Source: Pseudoalteromonas sp. EB27
Lineage (GTDB): Bacteria > Pseudomonadota > Gammaproteobacteria > Enterobacterales > Alteromonadaceae
Direction: 5' to 3'
NCBI RefSeq assembly: GCF_001974875.1
Contig: NZ_MTQD01000010.1
Span: 62,001-126,000, forward strand
Length of the DNA: 64,000 nt
The number at the start of each line of letters is the position of its first letter. Position 1 is the stretch's first letter. A program made the position numbers and the translations under genes. Of this stretch, positions 44,771 to 54,738 are shown piece after piece. Below the pieces are notes generated by a model. That model made no database searches and had not been told where the DNA came from. It worked only from the letters and a program-made list of their open reading frames with translations.

Positions 44771-47665
44771 TTAGTGTGAAACCACTATTAGTCGAATTGC
44801 ATCAAGTTGTAACTGCGTTTTTTCAATATACGTAGTTAGGTCGTTGCGTTGCTTATCGTAGAAGGTAATTTCTTCTTGGCGAATATTCGGGTTAATTTGC
44901 TTAAGGGCAACCAGTCGCTCTTGCTCTTCACTGAGTGACGTTTGCATTTTAACAAGCGACGCTGCACGAATAACTTCAAGTTTTTCTTGTGCCATATCTT
45001 TAGCGGTAGTGATCATCGGGTGGACAGCGCTTTGTAGTGCACCTGCAAGTTTACTTGCTGTTTGACGGCCAATTGCAGATAACTGCTGGTTAAAACCTTC
45101 AAAAGCCACATTCTCACCTAAGTTATTACCTGCTTTATCAAGCAATATACGAATTGGTGTAGGCGGTAAAAAGCGACCAACCTGTAATACTTTTGGTGCC
45201 ATTGCTTCTGCAACAAAAATAAGCTCAACAAAAAAGGTGCCTGGTGGTAACTTTTTGTTTTTAAGCAATGCTACCGATGCGCTACCAAAGTCGTCGTCAC
45301 AAATCATATCCATGGTGCCTTGCACCATTGGGTGATCCCAACTAACAAAGTGCACGTCTTCTTGCGAAAGAGCCGTGTCACGATCAAAGGTCACGGTCAT
45401 GCCATCTTCTTTAAGCGATGGGAATGATGGGTTTAACATATGCTCCGTTGGTTTTAAGATAATGGTATTTTCGCCTTTATCTTCTTGGCTTACGCCAAAC
45501 GTATCGAACACGTTGATCATGTAGCTTGGTAGTTCAAACTGATTGTCGAGTTTTTCGATTTCAGCTACAAGCGAATCTGCAGCACCTTGACCCGATGAAT
45601 GTAGCTCTAATAAACGATCTCGTCCGCTTTCCATTTTTTTACGCAGTACGGCATTTTGCTGTGCTACTTGCTCAAGTAATGGATCTAGGTCGTCTTCATC
45701 GCAGTTATGCGCAGCAATATACTCAAGTAAGTCATCGCGAAACTCTTTGTAAAGCATTTGCCCCGTTGACGAGGTAGATTCGAATGCGTCTAGACCTTCG
45801 TTGTACCAACGTAGCAATACTTCTTGAGCGGTGTTTTCAAAATATGGCACATGAATGTTCACATCTTGTGTTTGACCTATACGGTCTAATCGACCAATAC
45901 GCTGCTCTAGTAAATCTGGATTCAGTGGTAAATCAAACAACACTAAGTGATGTGAAAACTGGAAGTTACGACCTTCTGAGCCAATTTCTGAACACAGTAA
46001 TATTTGTGCATTATCGTACTCATCTGCAAAAAATGCAGCAGCGCGGTCACGCTCAATAATAGACATGCCTTCGTGGAATACCGATGCTTTAATTGCTTCG
46101 CGTTCACGCAGTATTTGCTCAAGGCTGATAGCTGTTTCAGCTTTAGCACATATAAGTAGTACTTTTTCGCGCTTAAGCGTTTTAAGAGTGTCGATTAACC
46201 AATCTACACGTGGATCGAATAGACCCCAGCTTGCGCTTTCGCCTTCAAACTCTTGAAATATTTTTTCAGGAAAAAGAGCACGGTGTGCACTTAGTTCAGG
46301 GTTTTGAATGCCGCCCATATTACCGAGAACCGACATAGCCGTTTTATACTGCTTTGGCAGTGCCATTGGATAGGCGTGTAATTTACGACTTGGGTAGCCA
46401 TCAATACCGCTGCGGCTGTTTCTGAATAATATGCGACCCGTGCCGTGGCGATCGAGCAGCATGTTAAGTATTTCTTTACGTGCTGGTAAATCACCTTGCT
46501 GTGCTTTTTCAAGAATATCAGTAATGTCGGTTTCTTTTAATAGCTCAATCAGTGTAGCTTTGGCTGTGTCGTCTAGCCCTTGCTCTTGCAGTAATTGATT
46601 TGCAGCTTCAGCAACGTCTTTATAATTTGCTTCTTCTTCTTTAAACACGTCGTAGTCGTAAAAACGATCAGGGTCGAGTAACTGTAAACGTGCAAAGTGA
46701 CTGCTGTGACCAAGTTGATCAGGCGTTGCTGTAAGTAAAATAAGGCCCGGAATATCTTGGCTAAGCTCTGCCATACGTTGGTACTCTGAGCTTGGCTTGC
46801 CGTTATTTATACTTAGGTGATGAGCTTCATCGATTACTAGTAAATCCCAATCAGCAAGCGTTGCTTGTTCAAACCAGCGTTTTTTCTTGGTTAAAAACTC
46901 AAGACTGGTAAGTACTAGTTGCTCTGTATCAAACACGTTTGGTGAATCTGCAAACGCTTCGTCGCAGCGCTCTTCATCAAAAATAGAAAAATGTAAATTA
47001 AAGCGGCGTAGCATTTCTACTAACCATTGGTGTTGTAGATTTTCTGGTACAACAATAAGTACGCGGCTCGCACGGCCACTAATAATTTGTTGATGTAAAA
47101 TCATGCCCGCTTCAATTGTTTTACCAAGGCCTACTTCGTCTGATAAAAGTACGCGTGGTGCAAAACGTTTACCCACTTCTTGGGCAATATAAAGCTGGTG
47201 CGGAATAAGATTAGCACGCTGACCAATTAAGCCTTTAATAGGCGATTGTTCACGTTCAAATTTATGTAACCACGTTTGGTAGCGAAGTGTATAGCGATCA
47301 AAACGATCGACTTGACCTGCAAATAAACGATCTTGTGGTTTATTAAACTTAATAAAATGATCTAAAAAGGTTTCTTTAAGCTTGGCAGTTTCGCCGTTAT
47401 CAACACGGGTGCCGTGATAACACAGTAACTCGCCTTGTACTTCAATAGACTCTACTTCTAATTCCCATTCTTCAACGCTTTTGATCACATCGCCAGGATT
47501 AAATGCCACACGGGTAACAGGTGCTTCTGCACAAGAGTAAACACGGCTCTCACCACTGGCAGGAAATAATATGCTGACCTGACGGCCTTCAATGGCAACA
47601 ACGGTGCCTAATCCTAAATCTGACTCTGTATCACTGATCCAACGCTGACCTAAGGAAAAATTCAT
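44771..47665 (-). CDS. rapA: RNA polymerase-associated helicase-like protein RapA
   Basis: RapA is a Swi2/Snf2-type ATPase that binds RNA polymerase and helps recycle it. The 964-residue product (968 in E. coli) starts MNFSLGQRWISDTESDLGLG, with the N-terminal Tudor-like domains at about 1-110. The ATPase has LLSDEVGLGKTIEAG (Walker A) near 175, VIDEAHHL (DEAH) near 280, and the C-terminal helicase motif QRIGRLDRIGQ near 620. It stands alone, divergent from the PhoH gene. Confidence 0.96.
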   Translation of the reverse strand: MNFSLGQRWISDTESDLGLGTVVAIEGRQVSILFPASGESRVYSCAEAPVTRVAFNPGDVIKSVEEWELEVESIEVQGELLCYHGTRVDNGETAKLKETFLDHFIKFNKPQDRLFAGQVDRFDRYTLRYQTWLHKFEREQSPIKGLIGQRANLIPHQLYIAQEVGKRFAPRVLLSDEVGLGKTIEAGMILHQQIISGRASRVLIVVPENLQHQWLVEMLRRFNLHFSIFDEERCDEAFADSPNVFDTEQLVLTSLEFLTKKKRWFEQATLADWDLLVIDEAHHLSINNGKPSSEYQRMAELSQDIPGLILLTATPDQLGHSSHFARLQLLDPDRFYDYDVFKEEEANYKDVAEAANQLLQEQGLDDTAKATLIELLKETDITDILEKAQQGDLPARKEILNMLLDRHGTGRILFRNSRSGIDGYPSRKLHAYPMALPKQYKTAMSVLGNMGGIQNPELSAHRALFPEKIFQEFEGESASWGLFDPRVDWLIDTLKTLKREKVLLICAKAETAISLEQILREREAIKASVFHEGMSIIERDRAAAFFADEYDNAQILLCSEIGSEGRNFQFSHHLVLFDLPLNPDLLEQRIGRLDRIGQTQDVNIHVPYFENTAQEVLLRWYNEGLDAFESTSSTGQMLYKEFRDDLLEYIAAHNCDEDDLDPLLEQVAQQNAVLRKKMESGRDRLLELHSSGQGAADSLVAEIEKLDNQFELPSYMINVFDTFGVSQEDKGENTIILKPTEHMLNPSFPSLKEDGMTVTFDRDTALSQEDVHFVSWDHPMVQGTMDMICDDDFGSASVALLKNKKLPPGTFFVELIFVAEAMAPKVLQVGRFLPPTPIRILLDKAGNNLGENVAFEGFNQQLSAIGRQTASKLAGALQSAVHPMITTAKDMAQEKLEVIRAASLVKMQTSLSEEQERLVALKQINPNIRQEEITFYDKQRNDLTTYIEKTQLQLDAIRLIVVSH

Positions 47666-47970
47666 GTATGTCTCGTCTATGATGAAAAAGGCGGCTATGT
47701 TACCTGTAAGCTAACACCACTGCAAGGCGCTATTTGGCTCACTTTTAATTAATTTTGTAAGTGTTAATTATTACTATTAAAACAGCTTGTTTATGACTCT
47801 TTTTTAGGTAAATCAAAACTAATTACAGTTTGTAATAAAACGGACTTTTATGACAAATAGACTAAACTTACATTATGCCTTGGCAATTAAGTATTGCAGG
47901 TTTAAGTTTTGCCCGTTTTACTTAGTTATTTTGGTATAGCATAAAAATCATAAAACGTAAGGAAAGTGCT
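47666..47970. other. rapA-phoH divergent intergenic region
   Basis: This is a 305-bp AT-rich gap with no ORF. It must hold promoters for both divergent genes, but I see no hexamer pair good enough to name and no palindrome or repeat. Confidence 0.4.
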
Positions 47971-49368
47971 ATGGAAAAAGCTTCAAACCTTGAAAGTAAA
48001 ATGTATGTGCTAGATACCAACGTACTACTTCACGAACCCCTCGCTTATTTGTCTTTTCAAGAGCATGACGTTGTAATTCCGATGACGGTGCTTGAAGAGC
48101 TTGACCACATAAAAGACAGAAAACACGACGTAAGTCGTGATGCGCGCGTCGCTATTCGTGGATTAGATGAAGTACTTAAAAATGCAACGCCTGAACAAAT
48201 GCTACAAGGCGTGGCGCTACCGAGTAACAAAAAGGCAAAAGCGAGCTCTGCAGGTACCCTCATAATTGTAAACGACCATTTATTTGCCGACTCCATTTCT
48301 GGTTTGCCTGGTAACGAAAACGACCATCGTATTATTAATTGCGCCGTGTACTTACAAAAGCAGCACAGTGATTCAAAAGTTATATTAGTAACAAAAGATA
48401 TCAACATGCGCTTAAAAGCCAAAGGCGCAGGGCTTAAATATGTTGAGGACTATCGCACTGATCAACTTATTGATGACATAAGCCTACTCACTAGTGGTTA
48501 TAAAAAAATCGAAGGTGATTTTTGGGAGCATGTTGGGGAGTGTAATACCGAGCAACACGGGCGTGATACGTTTCATCATGTGCCTAAAAACTTAATACCA
48601 GATGTATTTTGTAATGAATATTTACTTGATGGTGGGGATCAGTTTGCGGCACGTGTTAAATCATACGATGACGAGCACATAACGCTCAAAGATATTGGTG
48701 TTGAGCGTTTAATGCACCAACAAGCATGGGGCGTTAAGCCAAAAAATATTTATCAGGGAATGGCGCTTGATGCGCTGCTCGATACAAGTATTGAACTTGT
48801 TATTTTAACAGGGCCAGCAGGGTGCGGTAAAACCTTGTTAGCACTTGCCAGCGCCCTTGAAATGGTCATCGAAAAAGGTATTTACGATAAAGTAATAGTC
48901 ACTCGTAATACGCCAGAAATAGCAGAGTCCATTGGCTTTTTACCAGGCACTGAAGAGGAAAAAATGGCACCATGGCTTGCAGCCATTACCGATACGCTAG
49001 AGGTATTGCACAAAGGCGACGAAAATCCGATATCGAGTCGAAATTACATTATGGAGAAGGCTAATGTACAGTTTAAATCGGTTAATTTTATGCGCGGGCG
49101 TAGCATTCAAAATGCGGTAGTGATTTTAGATGAGAGCCAAAATTTAACGGCATCTCAACTCAAAACTATTATTACCCGCTGCGGCGAAGGTACTAAATTA
49201 ATTTGTACAGGTAACTTGGCGCAAATAGATAGTAACTATTTAACGCCAGTAACATCGGGCTTAACGTACATAGTAGAGCGCTTTAAAAACTTTGAAGGCA
49301 GCGCAACTATAAACCTCAATGGTGTGGTACGTAGCCGCTTAGCGTCATTTGCAGAAGAAAATTTATAA
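47971..49368 (+). CDS. PIN-PhoH family ATPase/ribonuclease (PhoH2/YlaK type)
   Basis: The 465-residue protein joins an N-terminal PIN nuclease domain (about 10-145, with YVLDTNVLLHEP and later acidic residues in TKDINMRLKAK) to a C-terminal PhoH ATPase (about 245-460). The ATPase has Walker A GPAGCGKTLLA at 282-292 and Walker B VVILDESQNLT. PhoH2 proteins are described as RNA helicase-nucleases. The classical PhoH linked to ybeZ-ybeY lacks the PIN domain, so this is the other type. AAGGAAAGTGCT precedes ATG 47971. Confidence 0.92.
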   Translation: MEKASNLESKMYVLDTNVLLHEPLAYLSFQEHDVVIPMTVLEELDHIKDRKHDVSRDARVAIRGLDEVLKNATPEQMLQGVALPSNKKAKASSAGTLIIVNDHLFADSISGLPGNENDHRIINCAVYLQKQHSDSKVILVTKDINMRLKAKGAGLKYVEDYRTDQLIDDISLLTSGYKKIEGDFWEHVGECNTEQHGRDTFHHVPKNLIPDVFCNEYLLDGGDQFAARVKSYDDEHITLKDIGVERLMHQQAWGVKPKNIYQGMALDALLDTSIELVILTGPAGCGKTLLALASALEMVIEKGIYDKVIVTRNTPEIAESIGFLPGTEEEKMAPWLAAITDTLEVLHKGDENPISSRNYIMEKANVQFKSVNFMRGRSIQNAVVILDESQNLTASQLKTIITRCGEGTKLICTGNLAQIDSNYLTPVTSGLTYIVERFKNFEGSATINLNGVVRSRLASFAEENL

Positions 49369-49419
49369 CTTGCGCTTAACAAATTGGCTCGATAGTCTAT
49401 CGATTGATTTTCGAGCCAA

Positions 49420-52400
49420 ATGGCAGGCAGTACATTGAATTTTTTACCTCTGAAACATTATTATCGTTCGTTGTTTATTGCGCTTTTAGTGCCATTGATT
49501 GTCGCTTTTTTACTGTGCTTGCACTTATATAATATAAAGCTTGAGCGGGCGGTTGAAAAACGCGAAGCCGATTTTACGAATGTTTCAGCGCAGGTTACTC
49601 ACGGGATGGAATCGGTGAGTAATTTACTTACTACAATGTTTAGCTTATACGAGCAAACGACCGTTCAACAAATAAACCAAAGCCTACTTGAAGGTATAAA
49701 TCAATATGATGGTTACTATTACCGTCACTTTAGTGAGCAAGGTACTGAAATTGTAGGTAAGGGCGAGTTTGCGTTATCTACTAAGGCACTTATACAGTGG
49801 CAACGGGCGATTGCATTAGGGCCTTCGTTTAATACAACGCTTGCATTAATGCAGTCGTTATCGGCTGTAGCATATGTTGATGATAATGGTTTTGCTTATG
49901 TCAGCAGGCGCAACAAAAGCCAAAGTTCAATGCTTACTGAAATTCTAAATGAGAAGTTTAAGCCAAAATTTTTACCAAATAAACTTACCTCAAGTCCTAT
50001 TGTTAAAGTTAATGACAAATCGTATTTTGCTATTGGCCGACAACGAAGCACAGGCTCAGCTGATTACATTATTTTAATTTATGATGTTCAAGCAATTTCT
50101 GGGTGGTTAAAAAAGGTTTCACCGAGTAGTGGTGAATACGTTTTTATGAATCAATCACATCAAATTATCGCCAGCTCTAAACAGTTAATAGAGCAAGCGA
50201 CAGCGTTAAAAAGCTATTGGCCTAACTTGGCCCAGCACCATAGTAAAAAAACAGTATTAACTAGTGGTAGTAATTACTTTATGCAACCTTTGGATGAGTT
50301 GCCTATTCACGCGGCATTTTACGAGCACAAACCCCAATTAATAAGCTTAATTAAGTATGAAATATTATTAGAGTTTGCATTTTTAACGCTGTTTTTAAGC
50401 ATTATGTTTGGCGTGTTTTTTTGGTTAAGTCAGCGTATTTTTATAAAGCCAATGACTCACTTAATGTCGTATTTGGAGAGTAACGGTACGCAATTCGAAG
50501 AGCAGCTAAATTACAAAATACCGCTGAGCTGGCAACCTTGGTTTTCTAAGGTGAAGAGGGTATTTATTAAAAATAAAGAGTTGGTTGATTCATTACAAGA
50601 TGCGAATAAAGCGCTAGATGACCAAGTTCAGCTGCAATCAGAAAAACTAAGTCGCAGTTACGAAGCTAAAGAGCGCCACTTGGCTTTGCTCAACACTATG
50701 CTAAACAGTGTGCCAGATCTAATTTATTTTAAAAATATTGATGGCTCCTTTTTAGGGTGTAATAAAGCATTTGAAGCTTATATTGGTAAAGATCAAACTG
50801 CATTAGTAGGTAAATATGTAGATGATTTAGGTGACAACGATCAGCAAATAAATGCGCTTGAAAAACAAGTTTTACAAAATAGAAATAGTGTTGAGAAGCG
50901 CATCGAAACTGATACAAAATCATATCAACTTACTATTGCACCTTTTTATAATGAACATCAACACTTATTAGGAACAATGGGTATTGGCCGTGACATTACC
51001 GAGCAGCAACAAGCATTATTGGCTTTAAAAGCATCTGAATCAAAATTTAGAAGCGCGATTGAATTTGCCGCTAACTGCGTGGTTTTACTTTCGCTTGAAC
51101 ATACTATATTACAAGTAAATAAAGCAGCTAGGAAGCAATTCTCTGAACAGCAAGTACTGGTTGGCGAGCAGTTGAAAGCATTGTTTGATGACTCTCAATG
51201 GCAGCAAATAAAAACAACCTTAGCGCAATTGTTAGATGACAAAAAACGTGTATATCACTTAACACTGTCGCAGGGGCGACTAACAAGTTGGTTGCAACTG
51301 AGTGTGTCTCTCGTATGGGATGAAAACCGTGACCCAGCTTATTATGTTATTCACATTCAGGATGTGAGCGCATTAACTAAATCGAAACTTGATGCCGAAC
51401 GGGCAACCCTTGCTAAAAGTCGCTTTATAGCCAACTTAAGTCATGAAATACGCACTCCTCTTAACGCTGTTTTAGGGCTGCTCGATATGCTTATTGAGCA
51501 AGGCTTAACACAAAAACAATTACAACAAACTGACCAAGCTAAGCATGCAGCACAAAGCTTGTTGCTAATGCTCAATAGAATGCTTGATTTTGCACGTATA
51601 GAAAGTTCGCAAACTGATTTAAAACAAGCATCTTTTAGCATGGTTGAGCTGGTGGATATTTGCGAAAGTTTAACGGCTCCATTGTGCGAAGGAAAAGGTA
51701 TTGAATTTGTCATTGATATTGACCCTTTAATAGCGCCTGATTTGATATGCGACAGCATTCGCTTGCAGCAAATATTAGGTAATTTATTAACAAATGCTGT
51801 TAAGTTTACAAAAACAGGTTCTATTACTTTAAAAATGGAACTGATTGAAAGCAATAGCCTAGAGCAACAGCATATTTGCTTTAAAGTAATCGATACCGGT
51901 ATGGGTATAGATGAAGCCGATCAAAGGCGTTTATTTGACGCTTTTACGCAAGGTGATGAGTCTTCAACACGCATACATCATGGTGTTGGGTTAGGTTTAG
52001 CTATTGTTAAACATGCGGTGTCATTAATGGGGGGAGAGATTGCTTTAAAGAGTAAAAAAGGCCATGGCTGTGAGTTTTACTTCAGCGTTAGCTTTTTGGT
52101 TGATACCACTAAAAATACGATGTTACCGACTAATACATTGGCTATTTTATCGGATCAAAGTAAAGAGCTTAAGCAAGTAACAAATGCTTATACAGAGCTT
52201 GCTAATATTAATTTAGATGAAGTACTCAAATACCCAATTAAGCTCTCCAATATTCAAAAAATAATAATAGATGCAGCCGACTTACCTGCACTTTTAAATA
52301 TTGAAGCAATTAATGATTCGTTATCAGCTAAAGAAACATCGGTAATTATTATTAATCATCAGCACACGCTTAATTTACCAACAAGTGAGCATTTAGCTGC

Positions 52401-53229
52401 GCACCACGTTAAAGCATCGGCATTGGGACAAAGGCTATTTAGCTTGAACTCTCAGCAAAAGCCTAAAGCGAGTACCAATGCGGTAATACACAACGTTGCT
52501 GAGATTAAAGCTGATATATCGGGTCTACTTGTGTTAGCCATTGATGATAATCAACTTAATTTAGAAATAATTAGCAGTGTACTTCGCCAAGCAAACGTAA
52601 ATGTAGTGACTGCTTTAAGCGCATCTATTGGCATGGAATTATTGCAAATTTTAAGACCCGACTTAATATTGATGGATGTGCAAATGCCACAAATAGATGG
52701 CTGCCAAGCAACAGCCTTAATTCGTCAACAGTTTGACGCAAAGCAGCTGCCTATTTTTGCCTTAACGGCTCATTGTGAGCCTGCTGATATTGAACGTTCT
52801 TTAAAGTGCGGTATGAATAAGCATTTAACTAAACCAGTTGTTGCTAAAGTGCTTATTGATGCAATTGCCGATTTAAACTTAGTGAAACCAAGCTTTTTCG
52901 AAAAATCATTCGCTTTAACGCAGTTTAGTATGGATGAAAAGCTCCTCAATACAATGATTGATAAGTTTGCTAATTTATGTGAAACCCAGCTATCGCAAAT
53001 AGAAGAAACAACCAATAAGGATGATTTGGTACGCTTAGTGCATAGTATAAAAGGTGTAGCAGGGAATTTAGGTTTTAGACGATTGTCTCACTGCGCTTTA
53101 TTGTGTGAAAGAACACTTAAAACAACTAACAAGCCTGTTGAAATAACACTGAAAGAGCTTATTATGCAGTTAGAACAGGTAATTGTTTTTATAAAAGGGG
53201 TAGGGGCTAGGGATGTCGAAAAGAGCTAA
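49420..53229 (+). CDS. Hybrid sensor histidine kinase with PAS, REC and HPt domains
   Basis: The 1269-residue membrane kinase has a helix at about 15-37, a periplasmic sensor (38-315), a second helix (about 318-340), two PAS domains (about 420-530 and 540-650), HisKA with His675 in LSHEIRTPLN, an HATPase, a receiver with Asp1086 in LILMDVQMP, and HPt with His1208 in LVHSIKGVAGNLG. It resembles BarA/ArcB-like phosphorelay kinases. The end overlaps the REC-GGDEF gene by 17 bp, so its HPt probably phosphorylates that regulator. The signal is unknown. A role as a BarA-type kinase for the CsrB-like RNA is not shown. Confidence 0.9.
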   Translation: MAGSTLNFLPLKHYYRSLFIALLVPLIVAFLLCLHLYNIKLERAVEKREADFTNVSAQVTHGMESVSNLLTTMFSLYEQTTVQQINQSLLEGINQYDGYYYRHFSEQGTEIVGKGEFALSTKALIQWQRAIALGPSFNTTLALMQSLSAVAYVDDNGFAYVSRRNKSQSSMLTEILNEKFKPKFLPNKLTSSPIVKVNDKSYFAIGRQRSTGSADYIILIYDVQAISGWLKKVSPSSGEYVFMNQSHQIIASSKQLIEQATALKSYWPNLAQHHSKKTVLTSGSNYFMQPLDELPIHAAFYEHKPQLISLIKYEILLEFAFLTLFLSIMFGVFFWLSQRIFIKPMTHLMSYLESNGTQFEEQLNYKIPLSWQPWFSKVKRVFIKNKELVDSLQDANKALDDQVQLQSEKLSRSYEAKERHLALLNTMLNSVPDLIYFKNIDGSFLGCNKAFEAYIGKDQTALVGKYVDDLGDNDQQINALEKQVLQNRNSVEKRIETDTKSYQLTIAPFYNEHQHLLGTMGIGRDITEQQQALLALKASESKFRSAIEFAANCVVLLSLEHTILQVNKAARKQFSEQQVLVGEQLKALFDDSQWQQIKTTLAQLLDDKKRVYHLTLSQGRLTSWLQLSVSLVWDENRDPAYYVIHIQDVSALTKSKLDAERATLAKSRFIANLSHEIRTPLNAVLGLLDMLIEQGLTQKQLQQTDQAKHAAQSLLLMLNRMLDFARIESSQTDLKQASFSMVELVDICESLTAPLCEGKGIEFVIDIDPLIAPDLICDSIRLQQILGNLLTNAVKFTKTGSITLKMELIESNSLEQQHICFKVIDTGMGIDEADQRRLFDAFTQGDESSTRIHHGVGLGLAIVKHAVSLMGGEIALKSKKGHGCEFYFSVSFLVDTTKNTMLPTNTLAILSDQSKELKQVTNAYTELANINLDEVLKYPIKLSNIQKIIIDAADLPALLNIEAINDSLSAKETSVIIINHQHTLNLPTSEHLAAHHVKASALGQRLFSLNSQQKPKASTNAVIHNVAEIKADISGLLVLAIDDNQLNLEIISSVLRQANVNVVTALSASIGMELLQILRPDLILMDVQMPQIDGCQATALIRQQFDAKQLPIFALTAHCEPADIERSLKCGMNKHLTKPVVAKVLIDAIADLNLVKPSFFEKSFALTQFSMDEKLLNTMIDKFANLCETQLSQIEETTNKDDLVRLVHSIKGVAGNLGFRRLSHCALLCERTLKTTNKPVEITLKELIMQLEQVIVFIKGVGARDVEKS

Positions 53230-54112
53230 AGTACTTATTGTAGATGATGATCCAATCAACCGATTAGTACTTGAAAAAACACTTAAAGTAGAACACGACG
53301 TATTCTTAGTTGAAAGTGGTGAAAAAGCACTGACCTTTGTAAAAACTGCGCAAGTTGATTTAATTATTCTTGATGTGATTATGCCAGGAATTGACGGCTA
53401 TGAAGTGCTTGTACAACTTAAAGAAAATCCGATAACTCAATCGATCCCTGTTATATTTATATCAGCTAATCGTAGCCACGACGACGAAGCTAAGGGCCTA
53501 GAGCTCGGTGCTATGGACTATATAACTAAGCCATTTAGCCCTTCTATTGTGCGCGTTAGAGTACGTAACCAATTACTTATAAAGCAAAAAAATGATCTGC
53601 TAGAGATGCTAGCCTCGATTGACGGCTTAACTGAAATCCCAAATAGACGCTACCTAGACGAAAACTTAGCTCGAGAATGGCGCCGCAGTAAACGAAGCGG
53701 AACACCACTATCTGTGTTGCTTATGGATATAGACCATTTTAAACGTTACAACGATTGCTACGGACATCGTGCTGGTGATGAATGCTTAAAGGATGTTGCG
53801 CAAGCACTCGCAGCTCAGTGTGAACGTGGTAGTGACTTCATAGCTCGTTATGGTGGTGAAGAATTTGCAGCCGTCTTACCGGGAATTGATAAGCATGAAG
53901 CCTTGGAGTTTGCTAATAAATTACGCAACGCTGTAAATGCTTTAAATATAGAACACAAAGCCTCATTAAATGCAGACCACATAACTATTAGTATAGGTAT
54001 CGCCACCACGCAAAGTGGTAAAGTGTATGCTGAGCAAGCATTATTAGAAGAGGCGGATTTAGGCTTATATGCTGCTAAAGATGCAGGGCGAGATAGAATA
54101 GTCGCACGGTAA
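53213..54112 (+). CDS. REC-GGDEF response-regulator diguanylate cyclase
   Basis: The 299-residue protein has a receiver (about 1-120, phospho-acceptor Asp54 in LIILDVIMPG) and a GGDEF domain (about 130-299). The cyclase looks fully competent: MDIDHFKRYND with both metal aspartates, GGEEF at 214-218 and an intact I-site, Arg205-x-x-Asp208, for c-di-GMP feedback. This WspR/PleD-like layout makes c-di-GMP upon phosphorylation. It overlaps the upstream kinase by 17 bp, implying coupled translation and a dedicated pair. A terminator follows. Confidence 0.94.
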   Translation: MSKRAKVLIVDDDPINRLVLEKTLKVEHDVFLVESGEKALTFVKTAQVDLIILDVIMPGIDGYEVLVQLKENPITQSIPVIFISANRSHDDEAKGLELGAMDYITKPFSPSIVRVRVRNQLLIKQKNDLLEMLASIDGLTEIPNRRYLDENLAREWRRSKRSGTPLSVLLMDIDHFKRYNDCYGHRAGDECLKDVAQALAAQCERGSDFIARYGGEEFAAVLPGIDKHEALEFANKLRNAVNALNIEHKASLNADHITISIGIATTQSGKVYAEQALLEEADLGLYAAKDAGRDRIVAR

Positions 54113-54123
54113 AAATTTAATAT

Positions 54124-54154
54124 AAAAAACGCCAACATTTATATTGGCGTTTTT
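54124..54154. terminator. Terminator between REC-GGDEF and DUF3192 genes
   Basis: AAAAAACGCCAA and TTGGCGTTTTT form a stem flanked by A and T runs, between convergent genes. Confidence 0.9.
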
Positions 54155-54175
54155 AGTATCAAACTATTTTTATTG

Positions 54176-54556
54176 TTACTGCGTGATCATACCTAAAGCA
54201 GTGTCACCAATGCCCACTAACTTATCATTTTTAAATACAAGTGGCGTACATTCATCTTTCGTTGTTTTAGAATCTGAATGCTTGCTATGAGTTACATAAA
54301 AAAGTACTTGGTATATATCGTCATCTTTTTTTAATAGTTCTGTGAAATTAGGCGTTTTTAATTGCGTTAAAACAGATTGATAGCTGCTATCCATTTTTAG
54401 CTCTGATATAGCTTCACGATTATTTTTATGTTGTGCTTGCCAGCTTGATGAGTTTTTCCCTGCCCAATGAGTCTCAGCTTCACCATCAGATACGGCAATA
54501 ACACAGCCAGTTAAAAATGGTGCAATAAGGGCTGCTGCTAATAGAGATTTTTTCAT
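54176..54556 (-). CDS. DUF3192-like lipoprotein
   Basis: The 126-residue product has a lipoprotein signal, MKKSLLAAALIAPFLTGC, with a good lipobox (LTGC), so it is membrane-anchored in the envelope. The mature part begins with a small acidic/polar linker and contains KTKDECTPLVFKNDKLVGIGD, as in DUF3192 and SmpA-like small lipoproteins. ATG 54556 is used, with AAGGA upstream; the open frame back to 54616 lacks a ribosome site and would bury the lipobox. Function is unknown. Confidence 0.82.
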   Translation of the reverse strand: MKKSLLAAALIAPFLTGCVIAVSDGEAETHWAGKNSSSWQAQHKNNREAISELKMDSSYQSVLTQLKTPNFTELLKKDDDIYQVLFYVTHSKHSDSKTTKDECTPLVFKNDKLVGIGDTALGMITQ

Positions 54557-54738
54557 TGTGATATTCCTTAAATGAGTTTTTAATATTTTGATCATATAAG
54601 GCAAGTAGTAGGCCAAGTTTAAAAGCTTTTTAATTCAATTGGTTAGATTTTAAGGACTATGTTTTACTAATCATTTGCAAAAATAATTAGTAAAAACAGC
54701 CACATTTTAGTTTTTTTAACTATTTTCCCGCAGTGCAG

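Noticed and set aside
49420..53229. The hybrid kinase as the BarA/GacS partner of the CsrB-like RNA
   Set aside because: Its overlapping partner is a REC-GGDEF protein, not a LuxR-type GacA/UvrY regulator, so the assignment is not supported by context.
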